From Calamus simplicifolius (lineage: Eukaryota; Streptophyta; Magnoliopsida; Arecales; Arecaceae), in NCBI GenBank assembly GCA_900491605.1, contig UESW01004554.1, positions 663,787 to 727,786 on the forward strand: a stretch of 64,000 nucleotides of DNA, in the 5' to 3' direction. This document shows positions 1 to 12,200 of this stretch, one piece after another. The notes beneath the pieces are model-generated. The model was not told the DNA's origin. It did not search any database and saw nothing but the letters and a program-made list of their open reading frames with translations. A program made the translations under genes and the position numbers. The stretch's first letter is position 1; each line of letters starts with the position of its first letter.

Positions 1-541
1 ATCCGACAATTCCTATAGGCAAAAGGATTCATAACGACTACAATTTGGTTGAAGTGAAACCATCGAAGACGAAGATTGCAGAAATATGACCATTCATCCT
101 TGCATCCCAAGCTCAGCAAGTCTTTTACTGCGGATATCCAAGTTTGCGCAACGACAAGTGAGATTGGTGGGCTGTTTCTAAAATCGTCCCACGTTCAACA
201 ATCGATTAGAGGAGAGTTCCTCAAGTCAATCAGCCGAGTGCCCTGCATTCAAGAGGATGAGATGGAAATGCATGCAATTGAGGACGACAAGGGCTCCTGA
301 AACATCACTTAGATCCAAATGGTGATGTCCAAGAAATTGTGGATGCAAAGTTGGTTTCCTTTCGATGATAATGAAACTGAATGCAGTCCGATACGACATC
401 GGATGTTGAACCAATATTTCACGAAACAAATGACACCGATTAAACATAGATGTTTTTTAAAATTTAACTTTTTTTAAAAGTTATTTTTACATAGTCAATC
501 ATTAATCGTAATTTAATTAAATGAATCTTTAGTATTTCAGT
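1..541. other. Inner CACTA sequence with no recognised gene
   Basis: This stretch precedes the Ptta-like remnant. An open frame at 76-300 (74 codons) has no domain I recognise. By position it could be the tail of the main transposase gene, but no DUF4216 or TNP2 motif is visible. The AT-rich segment at about 450-535 looks like an intron or spacer. Confidence 0.35.
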
Positions 542-2010
542 ATGACGGGCAGAGGTAGATCTACCAACGACAGACGGATGAGCAGGGACGTAGCCCTGCT
601 GCATCAGATCATATGAGCGTCGGAGATGGAGAGTTCGATCTCCAGCAGCGCACAGCCTTTGATCTCTCCAGCAGTATGACCATCCAGCCGATCAGTACAT
701 ACTCCGAGAGTTTTTTTCCACCATCGGCCGCACCGTACTTCGACGTTGATACTCAGGGGCTGTAAGTATAACTAATTAAAAATATATATTTATATTTTTA
801 AGTCAATTACTTATAAACATGCATTTTTTAACATATTTATTGAGAGCATCATATCCAGCCACATCAGCGCCTATTTTAGAGGCGTGCGATCCTAGTGGCT
901 ACGATTGGCGCTACGTATCTCCAGCCACGAGGGAGTTTTTATTTTTCTGAGTTTCAGGTAAACTTATTAAATAAATTATCCACTGATATAAAAATTTCTT
1001 AATCTTAATAAATTCAGAAACTAACTATTTTTTTAATGCAGAAAAAAGTATACGTGGGATCCTGCCAGCCATGATGCCATTAGGACAGTATGGGAGGCTC
1101 TGACGGACGCCGATCTACTCCGACATGCTTCATCATTGAAGGTCATCGGGTCAGCGTCCTGCGCACGTGCCAGAGGGTATTTGGCACGAGTGGCAGTAGG
1201 CCTGGCAGTCCGATGGCTGGCACAGGAGGTCCGCATCAGCCAGCACGAACCACCGATATGAGAAGGGCGGTCCTGGCACGGGTCTCTTCCGCCATACTTC
1301 GGGCTCCATTTCGATTCAGGAGCACAGACGGCGTATTGTAAGAAAACATAATATTTTAATTACTATTTTAGTTTTACAAATATTTGTATTATATCATTTT
1401 TTTTAATGTTATAGTCTGAGCAGGAGGGCGGAGATCCTGGTGAGTTTCGTCTATTAGGGCGACACACCACAAGGAGGGACGGTTCTTAGGTCGACACGCG
1501 ATCATGGGAGGTTGCGGTAAGAAATTAGATTTATGTAGTATCTGTTTAATTTCTAAAATTTTATTTCAAGAAACTTTATTAACTCATTTATTGTTGATTT
1601 CATAATTTAAAGACACGAGTCGAGGAGCTTCGCTCCCAGGCATCGCAGGTCGACTCTACTGATGGGGAGACGCCCGTCGAACTCTCAGCAGAGGAGAGTC
1701 GGTGTGTGTTTTTGGAGGCTATTGGTGCCCAACCGCGAGACCGCAGGGTCTATGGTCTGGGCACTAGAGCTTCTATATATTTTCCCCATCAGGCCTCCAG
1801 CTCGCGACTTCTGGTGATCTTCCTCCCGAGCGTTTAACACCTTCGAAGATATTGCAGAGGAGGTTCGCAGGAGGTCGAGCAGGATTTTGAGGATCGTATG
1901 CGAGGCCAGATCAGGAGATTGCAGACATGCGAGATGAGATGCATTATTTACGGGATATGGTTAACCGCTTGTCGCGAGTCCCAGCCTCCACAGCCTCCAC
2001 GTGATCGCTC
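542..2010 (+). pseudogene. Remnant of plant Ptta/En/Spm transposase (second CACTA protein)
   Basis: Coding-like GC-rich blocks (about 542-765, 870-950, 1040-1340, 1415-1515, 1615-2010) alternate with AT-rich spacers that look like introns, for example a GTAAGA donor at about 1516. Translated pieces fit this family: a stretch around 1615-1800 has the typical FLEAIG...RVYGLG signature, and 1240-1340 gives a GTGLFRHTSGSI-like stretch out of frame with its neighbours. In-frame stops and frame changes break it up. In CACTA elements this protein usually binds subterminal repeats. I am fairly sure of the family, unsure of exon limits, and confident it is not intact. Confidence 0.55.
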
Positions 2011-2199
2011 AGATTCTTGATGTATTTTTTTTTTATGTTGTACATGAAAACTTCAAAAGTTTTAATATATGAATTATTTGAAAATTGAATGATATGGTTT
2101 GGATCAATATGAGTGAAGAATGTTTCGATCAATATTTAATGTAACGAAATTGTATAACCGTTTTAATTTTTAAAATTTTTATTTTTTTTAAAAAAATAT

Positions 2200-2734
2200 T
2201 TATTTCAGCGACGCTTAGCGATGCAATTGCATCGCTAATATGTTGAAAATATTATTATTAAATATTGCGCGCAAGACCTGGCATCGCAATAATATAAAAA
2301 ATTTAATAGGCGACGCATTAGCGATTCAAATTGAGTTGCTATTATATCTAAAATATTTTTAATAAATATTGCGACGCAATGACCTTGCGTCGCAATATTT
2401 ATCAAATTTTTTATTTGCGACGCTTTAGCGATGCAAATGACATTGCTATTATCAAAAATATTATTACGATGCAATTGAGTGCGTCGTAATATTTAATTAT
2501 AATTTTTAAATATTATAATTAATTTTTAATTTAGCGATGCATTTGGATGCGTCGCAATATTGCGACGCAATGTTGCATCGCAGAGTCGCAATATTGCGAC
2601 GCATTGCGACAATGGATATTGCGATGGACATCTGAGCGACGCTGTCATTGCGTCGCTATTGCATCGCAATAGCATGTTTAGCGATGCAATTGCGACGCAT
2701 TTGGGCGTCGCAATATTTTATTTCTCTTGTAGTG
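2200..2734 (+). repeat. CACTA 3' subterminal repeats and terminal inverted repeat
   Basis: Short motifs such as GCGACGCA, GCGATGCAA and their complements TGCGTCGCAAT recur in both orientations about every 20-60 bp, in an AT-rich background. The block ends with CTCTTGTAGTG, the complement of the CACTA terminus. The CG-rich words are degenerating toward TG/CA (GCGATGCA), as expected for methylated CpG. Confidence 0.8.
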
Positions 2735-3360
2735 CAATATGTATATATAATATAATATTAGTTTATTATTATATTTTATATAATTTAATATTATTATATA
2801 ATAATAATAATAATAATTTTGATATTTTATGATAATAATTTTAAATTTTTTTATATTAAATATAATATATATTAGATTATTAATGATTCAAAGTCTCAAA
2901 TGATCTCAAAATGATCGTAGTTCTCATTATATGATGCTAAGATATATTAATGGAAATATACAAGGTGCAAAGCATCACATAAATAACCGACCTCATGATG
3001 CTTTAAGCGCTTTGATACTAAACTAGACATAAAGCATAATTATGAGTGCTCATATGATATAAATTTTTTTAATTTATATATATTAAAAAAAATAAGATTT
3101 AGATGCAACATGTTTTGTGAGTCTAGATCTACTAACATATATATAAATATAAATATAAAATAAATATATATATAATATTTATTTAAAAATGTAAGCGTAA
3201 AAAATTATAAAATAGAAATCTAAAGAACCGCAGAACTTTGGGCTTCAGATCAATGGACTTCAAGGTCTACGGACAGTGAGGGCAATATTTTAGAAAATAA
3301 ATACTCTGAAGCCTGATCATTTAAAAGTTATTCTTGTATAGTATATTATAAATTTATAAG
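2735..3360. other. AT-rich intergenic DNA
   Basis: The stretch is very AT-rich with simple runs such as (ATA)n near 2800-2816. I see no open frame of substance, RNA gene or transposon end. Confidence 0.6.
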
Positions 3361-4339
3361 TGGTCCTACGCTAGCCCTTGGCGACGTGGCTCTTCACCAT
3401 AATTTTTCAAGGCATCTATGCGACAAGACGCGCTTGACATTCCGCTAACAGCGTGATACCATCGGCCACCCCCAGGTAGGGGCCGTCACGCAGTCCGAGG
3501 CACATCGAGGGTCGCACGAAAAGATAGCAGATGCCCGAGTCCGGAGGTCAGACTTCAGGGCTCATCAAGCTCGCCACGTTCCTTTCGTTCGCGCCCGCGT
3601 GGCGCGTTCGAGGCGGGGGGATCGCATTAAAAAGTTTCCCCTCTTTAAGAACTATTCTTACCTAAACCGGCGGTCCAAGTGCAACGCGATCATCTCGCCT
3701 TCCCTCCCTCCCTCCCACGCTCTCGTTGGCCCCAAGGACGCAATCTTCGCACCCGCATCCAAGCGCCCCTTCCCCCCTTCTTTCCTTACCCCGCCGCGCG
3801 GCCCAACCTTTCAACGGCCACTAAGTGCTCCACTTACCACCAGCCGCTCTCAGAGCCGTGGCCGTCCTGCTGTCCGTCACCAGACGGACAAAAGCTGCCT
3901 TAAAAAACGATGATGCTTTTTCTTAGTGGATCGGGGCTGGTTGAATCAATCAAGAAACGTCAGCTGGTGCTCTCCACGTGACATTGGTCCGCTGCATCAA
4001 CGTTCCAGATATTTCGTTCCCAAGGCGTCGCATTTCTTCCTCCAAGCTCTGCATCTCCTCTTACCGACTTCACTTTTTTTTTTTTTTTTAAATTTTCTTC
4101 TTCGTTTTTTCTTAGAATCGCTAGAAAACGGGAGCAGGACACGCGCTCCTCCCGCAGCGACGGTAGGACCAGGGCAAGAGGCAAAAAGAGAGCGGCATTC
4201 TTCTCTTTTGGAGAGGAAACAAAAGGAAAAACAAACGCCCTGCCTTTCTTTCTCTTCCTTCGTTTCTTTCCTTTCCCGGCCCTCGATCCCAATCTCTCTT
4301 CCATCTACGTCCATCAGTCCAGCATTGTTCTCATTGAAC
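3361..4339 (+). promoter_or_regulatory. Upstream region and 5' UTR of the MSL channel gene
   Basis: Composition changes sharply from AT-rich to GC- and CpG-rich at about 3360, as at many plant promoters. A CT-rich tract (3695-3720) and a G-box core CACGTG (3975-3980) are visible, but no convincing TATA box. The start codon at 4340 sits in a good plant context (AACATGG). An open frame continues upstream in phase from 3926, but its low-complexity, pyrimidine-rich content argues for 5' UTR. The transcription start cannot be placed from sequence alone. Confidence 0.4.
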
Positions 4340-6227
4340 ATGGATTCTCTCCGGCGATCGTTCAAATCCCACGGATCCCACAAGTACTCCTCCTCCTCCC
4401 GGACATTCCCTTCCCCCAACCAGGAGGAGAAGCCGATCCTCGCCGAGGAGCCCCCCGACGAGGGCGACCGCCGGGAGGTCGTCGTCAAGATCGACGGCAA
4501 CAGCCGCGACCTCTTCGACCAAGCGTCCCTCCCTACTACGAGCGTGAGCAACGGTAATAATAACAGCATGGTCTGGAGGGAGTCCAGCTACGAATTCTGG
4601 AAGGAACCCGGCGGCGGCCTCCGACAAAAAGGAGGATCGTGGGACGGCGGAGGCAGCGGCTCCGGATTCAGCTTCCCGAACCAGCAGCGGCCGATGGCGG
4701 AGATCGCCGAGGACCCGCCGTCGCAGCTGATCAGCTCGTTCCTCCACAAGCAGCGGGCCTCCGGCGTCGACATGACCCTCGACATGGACCTCGAGATGGA
4801 GGAGCTCAAGAAGCCGTCCTCCAATGGCTCCAAGGATCTCCGCGTCTCCTTCCAGAATCCCTCCGCTGAGACGCCTTCCCGCCGCTCCTACCGTTCGTCC
4901 TCCTCCGATGACGACGACGACGACCCCCGCCGCGTCAAGGCCTCTCCAGCCCCACCACTCGTGACCGCGCCGCCGGCGAGGTCCTCCGCTGCACCTCCAA
5001 CGCCTCCTTCGCCCCGTCCTCCACCCTCCTCCGCGCGAAGACCCGCTCCCGCCTCATGGACCCGCCACCCCCGGCGGCCACCACTGTCACCTTCGACGAC
5101 GACAAGAAGTCAGGCCGGTTTCCCCGGTCCGGCATCCTCAAGTCCGGCATCCTCAAGTCCGGCATTCTCGGCAAGGCCCAGGGGGCCTACGACGAGGACG
5201 ACGAGGACCCCTTCGCCGACGACGACATCCCCGACGAGTTCAAGCGCGCAAATGTCGACTTCCTCACCTTCCTTCAGTGGGTGAGTCTTATTCTCAACGT
5301 TGCCTTCCTCGCCTGCAGCCTCTCCATCCCTGTCCTCGAGCGGCAGACTGTGTGGAGCCTCCACCTCTGGAAGTGGGAGCTCCTTGTCTTCGTTCTCATC
5401 TGCGGCCGCCTTGTCTCCGGCTGGTTCATCCGGATCGTCGTCTTCTTCATCGAGCGCAACTTCACTCTCCGCAAGCGCGTGCTTTACTTCGTCTATGGCG
5501 TCCGGAAGGCGGTGCAGAATTGCCTCTGGCTCGGTCTCGTCCTCGTCTCCTGGCACTACATCTTCGACAAGAAGGTCGAGCGTGAGACCAATAATAAGAT
5601 CCTCCCCTATGTCACCAAGGTGCTATTCTGCCTCCTCATCGCCTGCGTCTTCCGCTTCATCAAGATACTCGTCAAGGTTCTGGCATCGTCGTTCCATGTG
5701 AGCACTTACTTCGACCGCATTCAAGAAGCGCTATTTAATCAGTATGTTATCGAGACTCTATCCGGGCCACCGCTGGTGGAGATCCAGAACGCCCAGTATG
5801 AGGAGGACCGGATAATGGCCGAGGTGCAGAAGCTCCAGAACGCAGGTGTCACCATACCGAGCGATCTTCGGGCGGCGGCGCTGCCGAGCAAGAGCGGGCG
5901 GGTGATCGGGAGTGGAAGCATCGGCCATGGGGGTACGCGGAAGAGCATCAAGCTATCGGGACCGGTTTCCGGGAAATATGCCAGCCGGCAGCAGGCGGAG
6001 GAGGGGATAACGATCGACCAGCTCCACAAGCTCAACCAGAAGAACATTTCGGCTTGGAATATGAAAAAGCTTATGAGGATCGTGAGGCATGGGACGTTGA
6101 CGACGCTGGATGAGCATGCGGCGCAGGAGAGGGGGATGGACGAATCGGCAATGCAGATACGGAGCGAGTATGAGGCAAAGATCGCTGCCAAGAAGATCTT
6201 CAATAATGTGAGCAAACCTGGTTCGAA
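4340..6227 (+). CDS. MSL6/10-like: MSL exon 1 (with frameshift near 4939)
   Basis: The exon opens with MDSLRRSFKSHGSHKYSSSS and runs in one frame to about 4939, then continues in the next frame. The second frame carries the family motif EVLRCTSNASF and then the membrane domain. The two frames join if one G is restored in the GG at 4939-4940 (one extra base, or two fewer). A protein restarting at the methionine at 5056 would lack the N-terminal domain. The donor is GTAAGT at 6228, splitting a Lys codon after two bases. Confidence 0.85.
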
Positions 6228-9200
6228 GTAAGTCATTGCTTGACTTCTTACTTTGGTTGTCCTTTTATTATGAATCTCTGTTCACTGTGCTGTTGTGCTG
6301 TCTTTTTCCATTTAGCTCCTCTGCTTGTTCTGGAAAGATTAAGAGAATTGTGGTGCCATGTAACAAAAACTACTGTTTCTCAATTGCTAGGAACTTTAGA
6401 ATTTGTCACTGATAATGCTAGGAACTTTAGAATTTGTCACTGATAAAAGGTAAAATTATCATTACACTAATACTCATGCACACTATAAAAATGTTGAGAC
6501 CAATCTCGATATTCGATCAGTCAGCTATCACGTCTGAAAAATAATGGAGCCGAATCGTCTTCGGCAGAGTCAAACCACCTACAACAGAACCGAGTTATTT
6601 TTGCATCTCGACGAACCGAGCTATTCTTGCGTCTCGACGAACCGAACTATCATCATGCGTCGGCAAATCGAGCTATTTTCATGCCTCGGCAAACCGAGTT
6701 ATTTCTATGCCTCGGCCAGACCGAGCTATTCTTGTACCTCGACCAGATCGAGGCATTTGAGTGCCTCTGCGGAGCCAAGCGCGGAAGAATTTAAATTCAT
6801 GAAGGTTAAACAACATCTTGAGCGAAAAATTATGAAAATAATGCCGGAAGTGGCCTAGGCCTATAGAAGCGGCCTAGGGCCTATAGAATCGCTGAATCTC
6901 AAAGCATCAACCAACTTTCCTAGCCATCGATTCTCTAACTAGATACTGAACCCATCGGCTCCGTAACAAACTTGATTCGAATTCGATTCGAATCTGAACG
7001 GTTTTTGGACCTCCTATAACGTGCCCAAGGAATCATGTGATCGCCTATAAATACCCTAGTCCTGAAGTCTTTCAGGTATGCTCTCACTGACACTCAGACT
7101 GAAAACTCCATTGAAGCTTGAGTAGAGTTCTGAGTTCTCGAGAGGCCATTCACCTTGAGAAACTCTTCTGCGATAGCCTTCTCCTCACATCTGTTGCTAT
7201 GAATTTCCACTGACTTGAGCATCGAAGGGTTTTTTGCAGAGGACCATCCTAGATATCCTCTCCGTGAGGACTGCCTTGCAGGTTCCATCCGGACGAGAGA
7301 TCAGCGTCTAAGTCCGGAGTCGAGCTGCACCCGAGTTGGAGAACGGATTTTCGCGGCAACAGATTGGCGCTAGAGGAGGGGCCTTAAGTCCCATAAACTT
7401 ATAATCCAGAGACAAGGTTTAAAGTCAGAAGAAGAATCCTCTAATGGCCAATCGGAAGAGAGCCACATATGATGCTCAAGATCAGGTCGCCTCTCAAAGG
7501 CCTGATCCAATCAATAGTGTAGCGCTTCCGCTATCACCGCCGGCTGAGACCCCTTCACCACCGGCGACAACAGTGACGTTGGATCAGTTTGCTATCCTGG
7601 TTCAGCAAGTCCAGGCACTGGTCCAGCTGGTCCAGGGAATCCAGGGGTTTCCCGTCCAGCTGTTTCTGTTTCGTAGCTTCATGAAAAGGTAGCCGCTTCT
7701 ATCTCGCCAGTAATTTCTTCTTCCAATCCGCCTGAGGCTGCGGATCATCTTCACCGACCCTCGAGGGCTAAGCCAGCGCCGCAGTGGGCTGGAGAGAAGA
7801 ACTCGCTCAAATCTCGATGAGCTTCTCTCTCTCCGGTGTCTTCCTAAGATTCGACGCTGTTGCCGTCTTCCCATTGCCCAATCCCTCCTACCACTCTGGA
7901 TGAAGGGATTAGGCAGCAGATGCAGGAGATGTGTCGAGAGTGGCGTCAGGAGCTAGACGTCGCCAGACAAGTCCCTTCGTCTCGACCAAAAGCGGAACAG
8001 GGCATCCCTTTCTCCGAGGGGATCATGCGGGAAGTGATCCCTCCTCATGTCGAGCTTCCCACTATCGAACCATATCACGGATCTATTGATCCCGACGACC
8101 ATCTGAGCAGTTTCAGATCCATCATGATGTTCACGGAGCATCCAATGCAATCCTATGCCGAGCCTTTCCCTCTACTCTTAGAGGATTTGCTAGAACCTGT
8201 TTTAACATCCTGAAACCAGGTTCCATTAATTCTTTTGACGAGCTGAGCCGCTTATTCATCAGCCAGTTCGTTAGCAGCCGTCGCCAACGATGGAGATCTG
8301 CTTCCCTTTCCGAAGTCAAGCAGTGAGAGGGAATCTCTGAAGAACTACCTCGGTCGTTTCAACATGGTCCTGTTGGAGATCGACAATCTTAATCACGAGG
8401 TGGCCATGTCGGCTCTGGCGGAGGGAGTGTCGAAGGAAGGGGACTTCTACTGATATGGGTCTTGACGGACAAGTACGCTAGGGTCGAGGAGTCACGAAGG
8501 ATGGCTCAGGCCGAGCAATCAAAGATGAAGGAGGCGAAAGGCTCAGAGAAACATCGGTCCTACCGCCATGCAAGCCCTTCTCGTCGCTAAAGAACTCCTC
8601 CACCACCGCCTCAAGATCAAACCCAGAGCCCGGCTCGAAGGTTCGACCGCTACACTCCTCTCACCGCGCCAAGGACACAAATCTTGATGGAAATTGAGCG
8701 CTAAATTCCCTGGCCTCCTCTCCAAGGCAATGCAGCTCGGAGGAATATAACTAAATACTGTCGCTTCCATCGAGATCATGTGCATGACACTAAAGAATGC
8801 TGGTAGCTCCGGAACGAGATTGAGCAACTCATCCGGCGGGGCAGACTGGACCGATTCAGGAGAGCCCCTGAGCCGGACAATGGAGAAGATCGTCAGCCTG
8901 AACCTTGCCAGCTTCCTTCGCTGAACCCCTCGATCATTGGCAATGTTAATATGATAGCGGCGGTCGGCTCTTCGTCATTCTGGTCAAGTGAGGAGGAGAA
9001 TCCATCAAAGAAGGTCCGAGTTGATGAGCTTTCTTTTTCTGATGAAGATCTTTGAGAGGTAAATACCCCCATAATGATGCCTTGGTTGTGTCCATGAACA
9101 TGAACGGCTATGATGTACACCACATTTTAATTGATAGTGGAAGCTCTGTTAATGTTTTGTATATTGATGCCTTTGTGAGATTGAAATTACGGATGGAGAG

Positions 9201-12200
9201 CCTTCGGGCCATAGAATCCACCCTAGTAGGTTTTACGGGCGATGCTATAGTCTCCGAGGAAGTTATTACTTTAACAGTTCGAGCAGGCACTTGGCCCAGC
9301 GTAGCCACCACACATGGATTTTCTCGTGACCAAGCTTCAGTCCCCTTACAATGCTATCCTCGGCAGGCTAGGACAAGTATCTCTTAAAGCTATTATTTTA
9401 TTCCTCATCTCGCCACGAAGTTTTCCACCGAATGGGGGTGGGGGTTGTCCGAGAAGTCAAATTGTGGCACGATACTGCTTTGTAGCTGACCTTCAGTCCA
9501 AGAAACCCGAAGTGGACTGGTTGGATGCACGGGAGGACTTTGCCGAGCAGCGAGGGAAGCCAGCTGAAGAATTGGAAGAAGTACCGCTCGATGAAGCTCG
9601 ACCCGACCGAACCATAAAGGTTGGGTCACAGCTGAAGGGAAGGCCTCGACAAGATTTGGTCGATTTTCTTCGGAAGAATGCTGATGTATTCGCCTGGCCG
9701 CATCATACATGCCTGGAATTAACCCGGATGTTCTGGTCCATCGCCTCAATGTGGACGAAGCATTGCGGCCGATCAAGCAAAAGAAGAGAAGCTTTGCCTC
9801 CGAGCGTCAAAAGGCTATCGAGGAAGAGGTAGATAAGCTCATTAAAGCCAACTTCATTCGGAAAGTCAATTATCCCGACTGGTTGGCGAATGTGGTTATG
9901 GTGAAGAAATTCAACGGCAAGTGGAGGATCTGCATCGTCTTCACTAACCTCAACAAAGCTTGCGCGAAGGATAGCTTCCCTCTCCCTCGGATCGATCAGC
10001 TTGTGGATTCAATTTCGGGCCACCAGATGCTGACCTTTATGGATGCTTACTCGGGCTACAACCAAATTCGGATGGCACCCGAGGATGAAGAAAAGACTGC
10101 CTTCATCACCGACCGAGGTATCTATTGCTACCAAGTTATGCCTTTCGGTTTAAAAAATGCAAGTGCAACTTACCAAAGGCTAGTGAACAAAGTTTTCAAG
10201 GAGCAAATCATTGGAATATGGAGGTGTATGTTGATGATATGCTGGTAAAGAGCAAGGAAGCATCCCGACATATTGAAGATCTCGTAGAAAGCTTCGCGAT
10301 GCTTTGGAAGCATCAAATGAAGCTTAACCCAACCAAATGTGCTTTCGGAGTTAGCTCTGGAAAGTTCTTGGGTTTCATGGTCTCCCAGCGAGGTATTGAG
10401 GCTAACCCACAAAAAATCTAGGCCTTGCAGCAGATGGTGCCTTCGGGGTCAATCAAAGAAGTGCAGTGTCTCATCGGAAGGATAGCCGCTCTCAATCGTT
10501 TTGTTGCTCGGTCGGTCGAAATATGCTTACCCTTTTTCAAAGTGCTCCGGTTGGCCAAAAACTTTCAATGAACCTCAGACTTTCAGAAATCCTTCGAAGA
10601 TCTTAAAAAATACCTTGGCTCACCACCTCTCCTCAGTACTTCGAAGCCGGGAGAAATGCTGTATCTATACCTGGCGGTCTCTGAAGGCGCTATTGGCTCT
10701 GTTTTGATCAGAGAAGAAAGCAATGTTCAAATGCTGGCCTATTATGTTAGCAAATTGCTCCGAGACGCTGAGACAAGGTAAACCCAAATCGAGAAAATGG
10801 TGTTGGCTCTGATAACATCGGTCCGAAAGCTGCGGCCATACTTTCAAGCACACACTGACGATTTTGACCGACCAACCCATCAAGTCAATTATCCATCATC
10901 TAGAAACGTCGGAAAGGATGACTAAATGGGCTGTTGAATTGAGCGAGCATGATGTCCAATATCAGCCTCGTTCGGCCATCAAGGCACAGGTCCTGGCGGA
11001 TTTTTTTTCTTGAATGCACCATACCCGAAGATGGCTCTACTCCGGATACTCTCGAGTAGCCGAGGCCCAGTACCCTATGGCTGCTCCATGCCGACGGATC
11101 CTCCAGCGCAAACGGTTCTGGTGCTGGCTTGATCCTCACCAGAGCGGAGGGGACAATCTTCGAGTACGGCATTCATTTTTCATTCCCAGCCTCCAACAAT
11201 GAAGAAGAATATGAGGCCTGCTCGGTGGACTTCGCATCGCCCGCGAACTCAAGTTTGAAAAGTTGAACGCCTACACCGACTCCCAATTGTAGGCTGGCCA
11301 GGTGCAGGGATAATTTGAAGCTAGGGAGCCGAACATGGTTTGGTATCTTAAAAAGGTGCGCGATTTGTCTGCCTGCTTCACTGAATTTAAAGTTATTCAA
11401 ATCCCAAGAACTGAAAATGCGTGTGCCGACATTTTATCCTGCCTGACAACCGTGGACACAATGGATCTTGAGTGGAAGTTCCATTTGGAAGTCTTGGAGA
11501 AGTCCAGCATTGCCGATGCTGATCAAATAATGCAGATCGATGCCGAACCGTCCTGGCTAGACCCTATATTCAAGTATTTCAAAGAGGGGCTGCTCCCCGA
11601 TGACAGAAAAGAAGCAAGGAAGCTAAAGATGCAATCATCTTATTATGTCCTACTTGATGATCGGCTATACAAACGATCCTTCTCCATGCCATTACTTAGA
11701 TGCCTCCGCCCGTTAGAGGCTGATTATGCTCTTTGGGAGGTTCATGAAGGCATTTGTTGGACTACCTTGGCAGTTGAGCTCTATGCTACAAAGTGTTACG
11801 CCAAGGATATTATTGGCCCACTATGCAAAGGGATGCTAACAACTTGGTCCGAGCTTGTGATTCATGCCAGCGGCATTCAAATGCTCAGAGGCTCCCCTCC
11901 GCTCTTTTAATGCCTGTATCATCTGCCTGGCCCTTTACCAAATGGGGAATGGACATACTTGATCTTTTTTCCTTCGCCACTGGACAGAGGAAGTTCTTGT
12001 TTGTAGCCATCAGCTATTTCACTAAGTGGGTCGAGGCCAAGGCAATCGCTCAGATAACTGAGGCCCGGGCTATAGACTTCGTGTGGAGATCTATCATTTA
12101 TCGATTCGGCTTTTCTCATACCATCATCACCGACAACGGAAGATAATTCGACAATTCTAAGTTCTGGAAGTTTTGCGAGGACCATGGCATCTCTCACCGC

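Larger units (their letters stand above)
1..2734 (+). mobile_element. CACTA (En/Spm) DNA transposon, 3' part, truncated by the window start
   Basis: The right end is a CACTA terminus: position 2734 closes the inverted repeat, which reads CACTACAAGAGAAATA on the minus strand. Just inside it lies a 500-bp block of GCGACGCAA-type subterminal repeats (2200-2734), the usual transposase-binding zone of this superfamily. Further in is a decayed second gene resembling the plant Ptta/En/Spm transposase family. The left end and the main transposase gene lie outside the window, so size and the 3-bp target duplication (right flank CAA) cannot be confirmed. A second element of the same family begins at 61041. 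Confidence 0.8.
6441..7361 (+). repeat. 5' LTR of Tat element 1
   Basis: The LTR starts TGATAAAAGG and ends CGGCAACA. A TATA box TATAAATA lies at 7046-7053, about 300 bp before the end, with the likely transcript start a few tens of bases on. The U3 part holds a series of imperfect CTCGGC-type palindromes (about 6590-6770). Confidence 0.92.

Noticed and set aside
1090..1341. 83-codon plus-strand frame near the CACTA 3' end
   Set aside because: The neighbouring frame gives the Ptta-like residues; this one is its shadow.
3926..4339. Possible upstream in-frame extension of the MSL protein
   Set aside because: The stretch is pyrimidine-rich with low-complexity Phe/Leu/Ser runs unlike MSL N-termini; Met at 4340 has a good context and a family-like start.
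3997..4569. Minus-strand open frames over MSL exon 1 (also 4331-4747, 5110-5556, 5739-6236)
   Set aside because: They are mirror frames of a GC-rich coding exon with no recognised domain.
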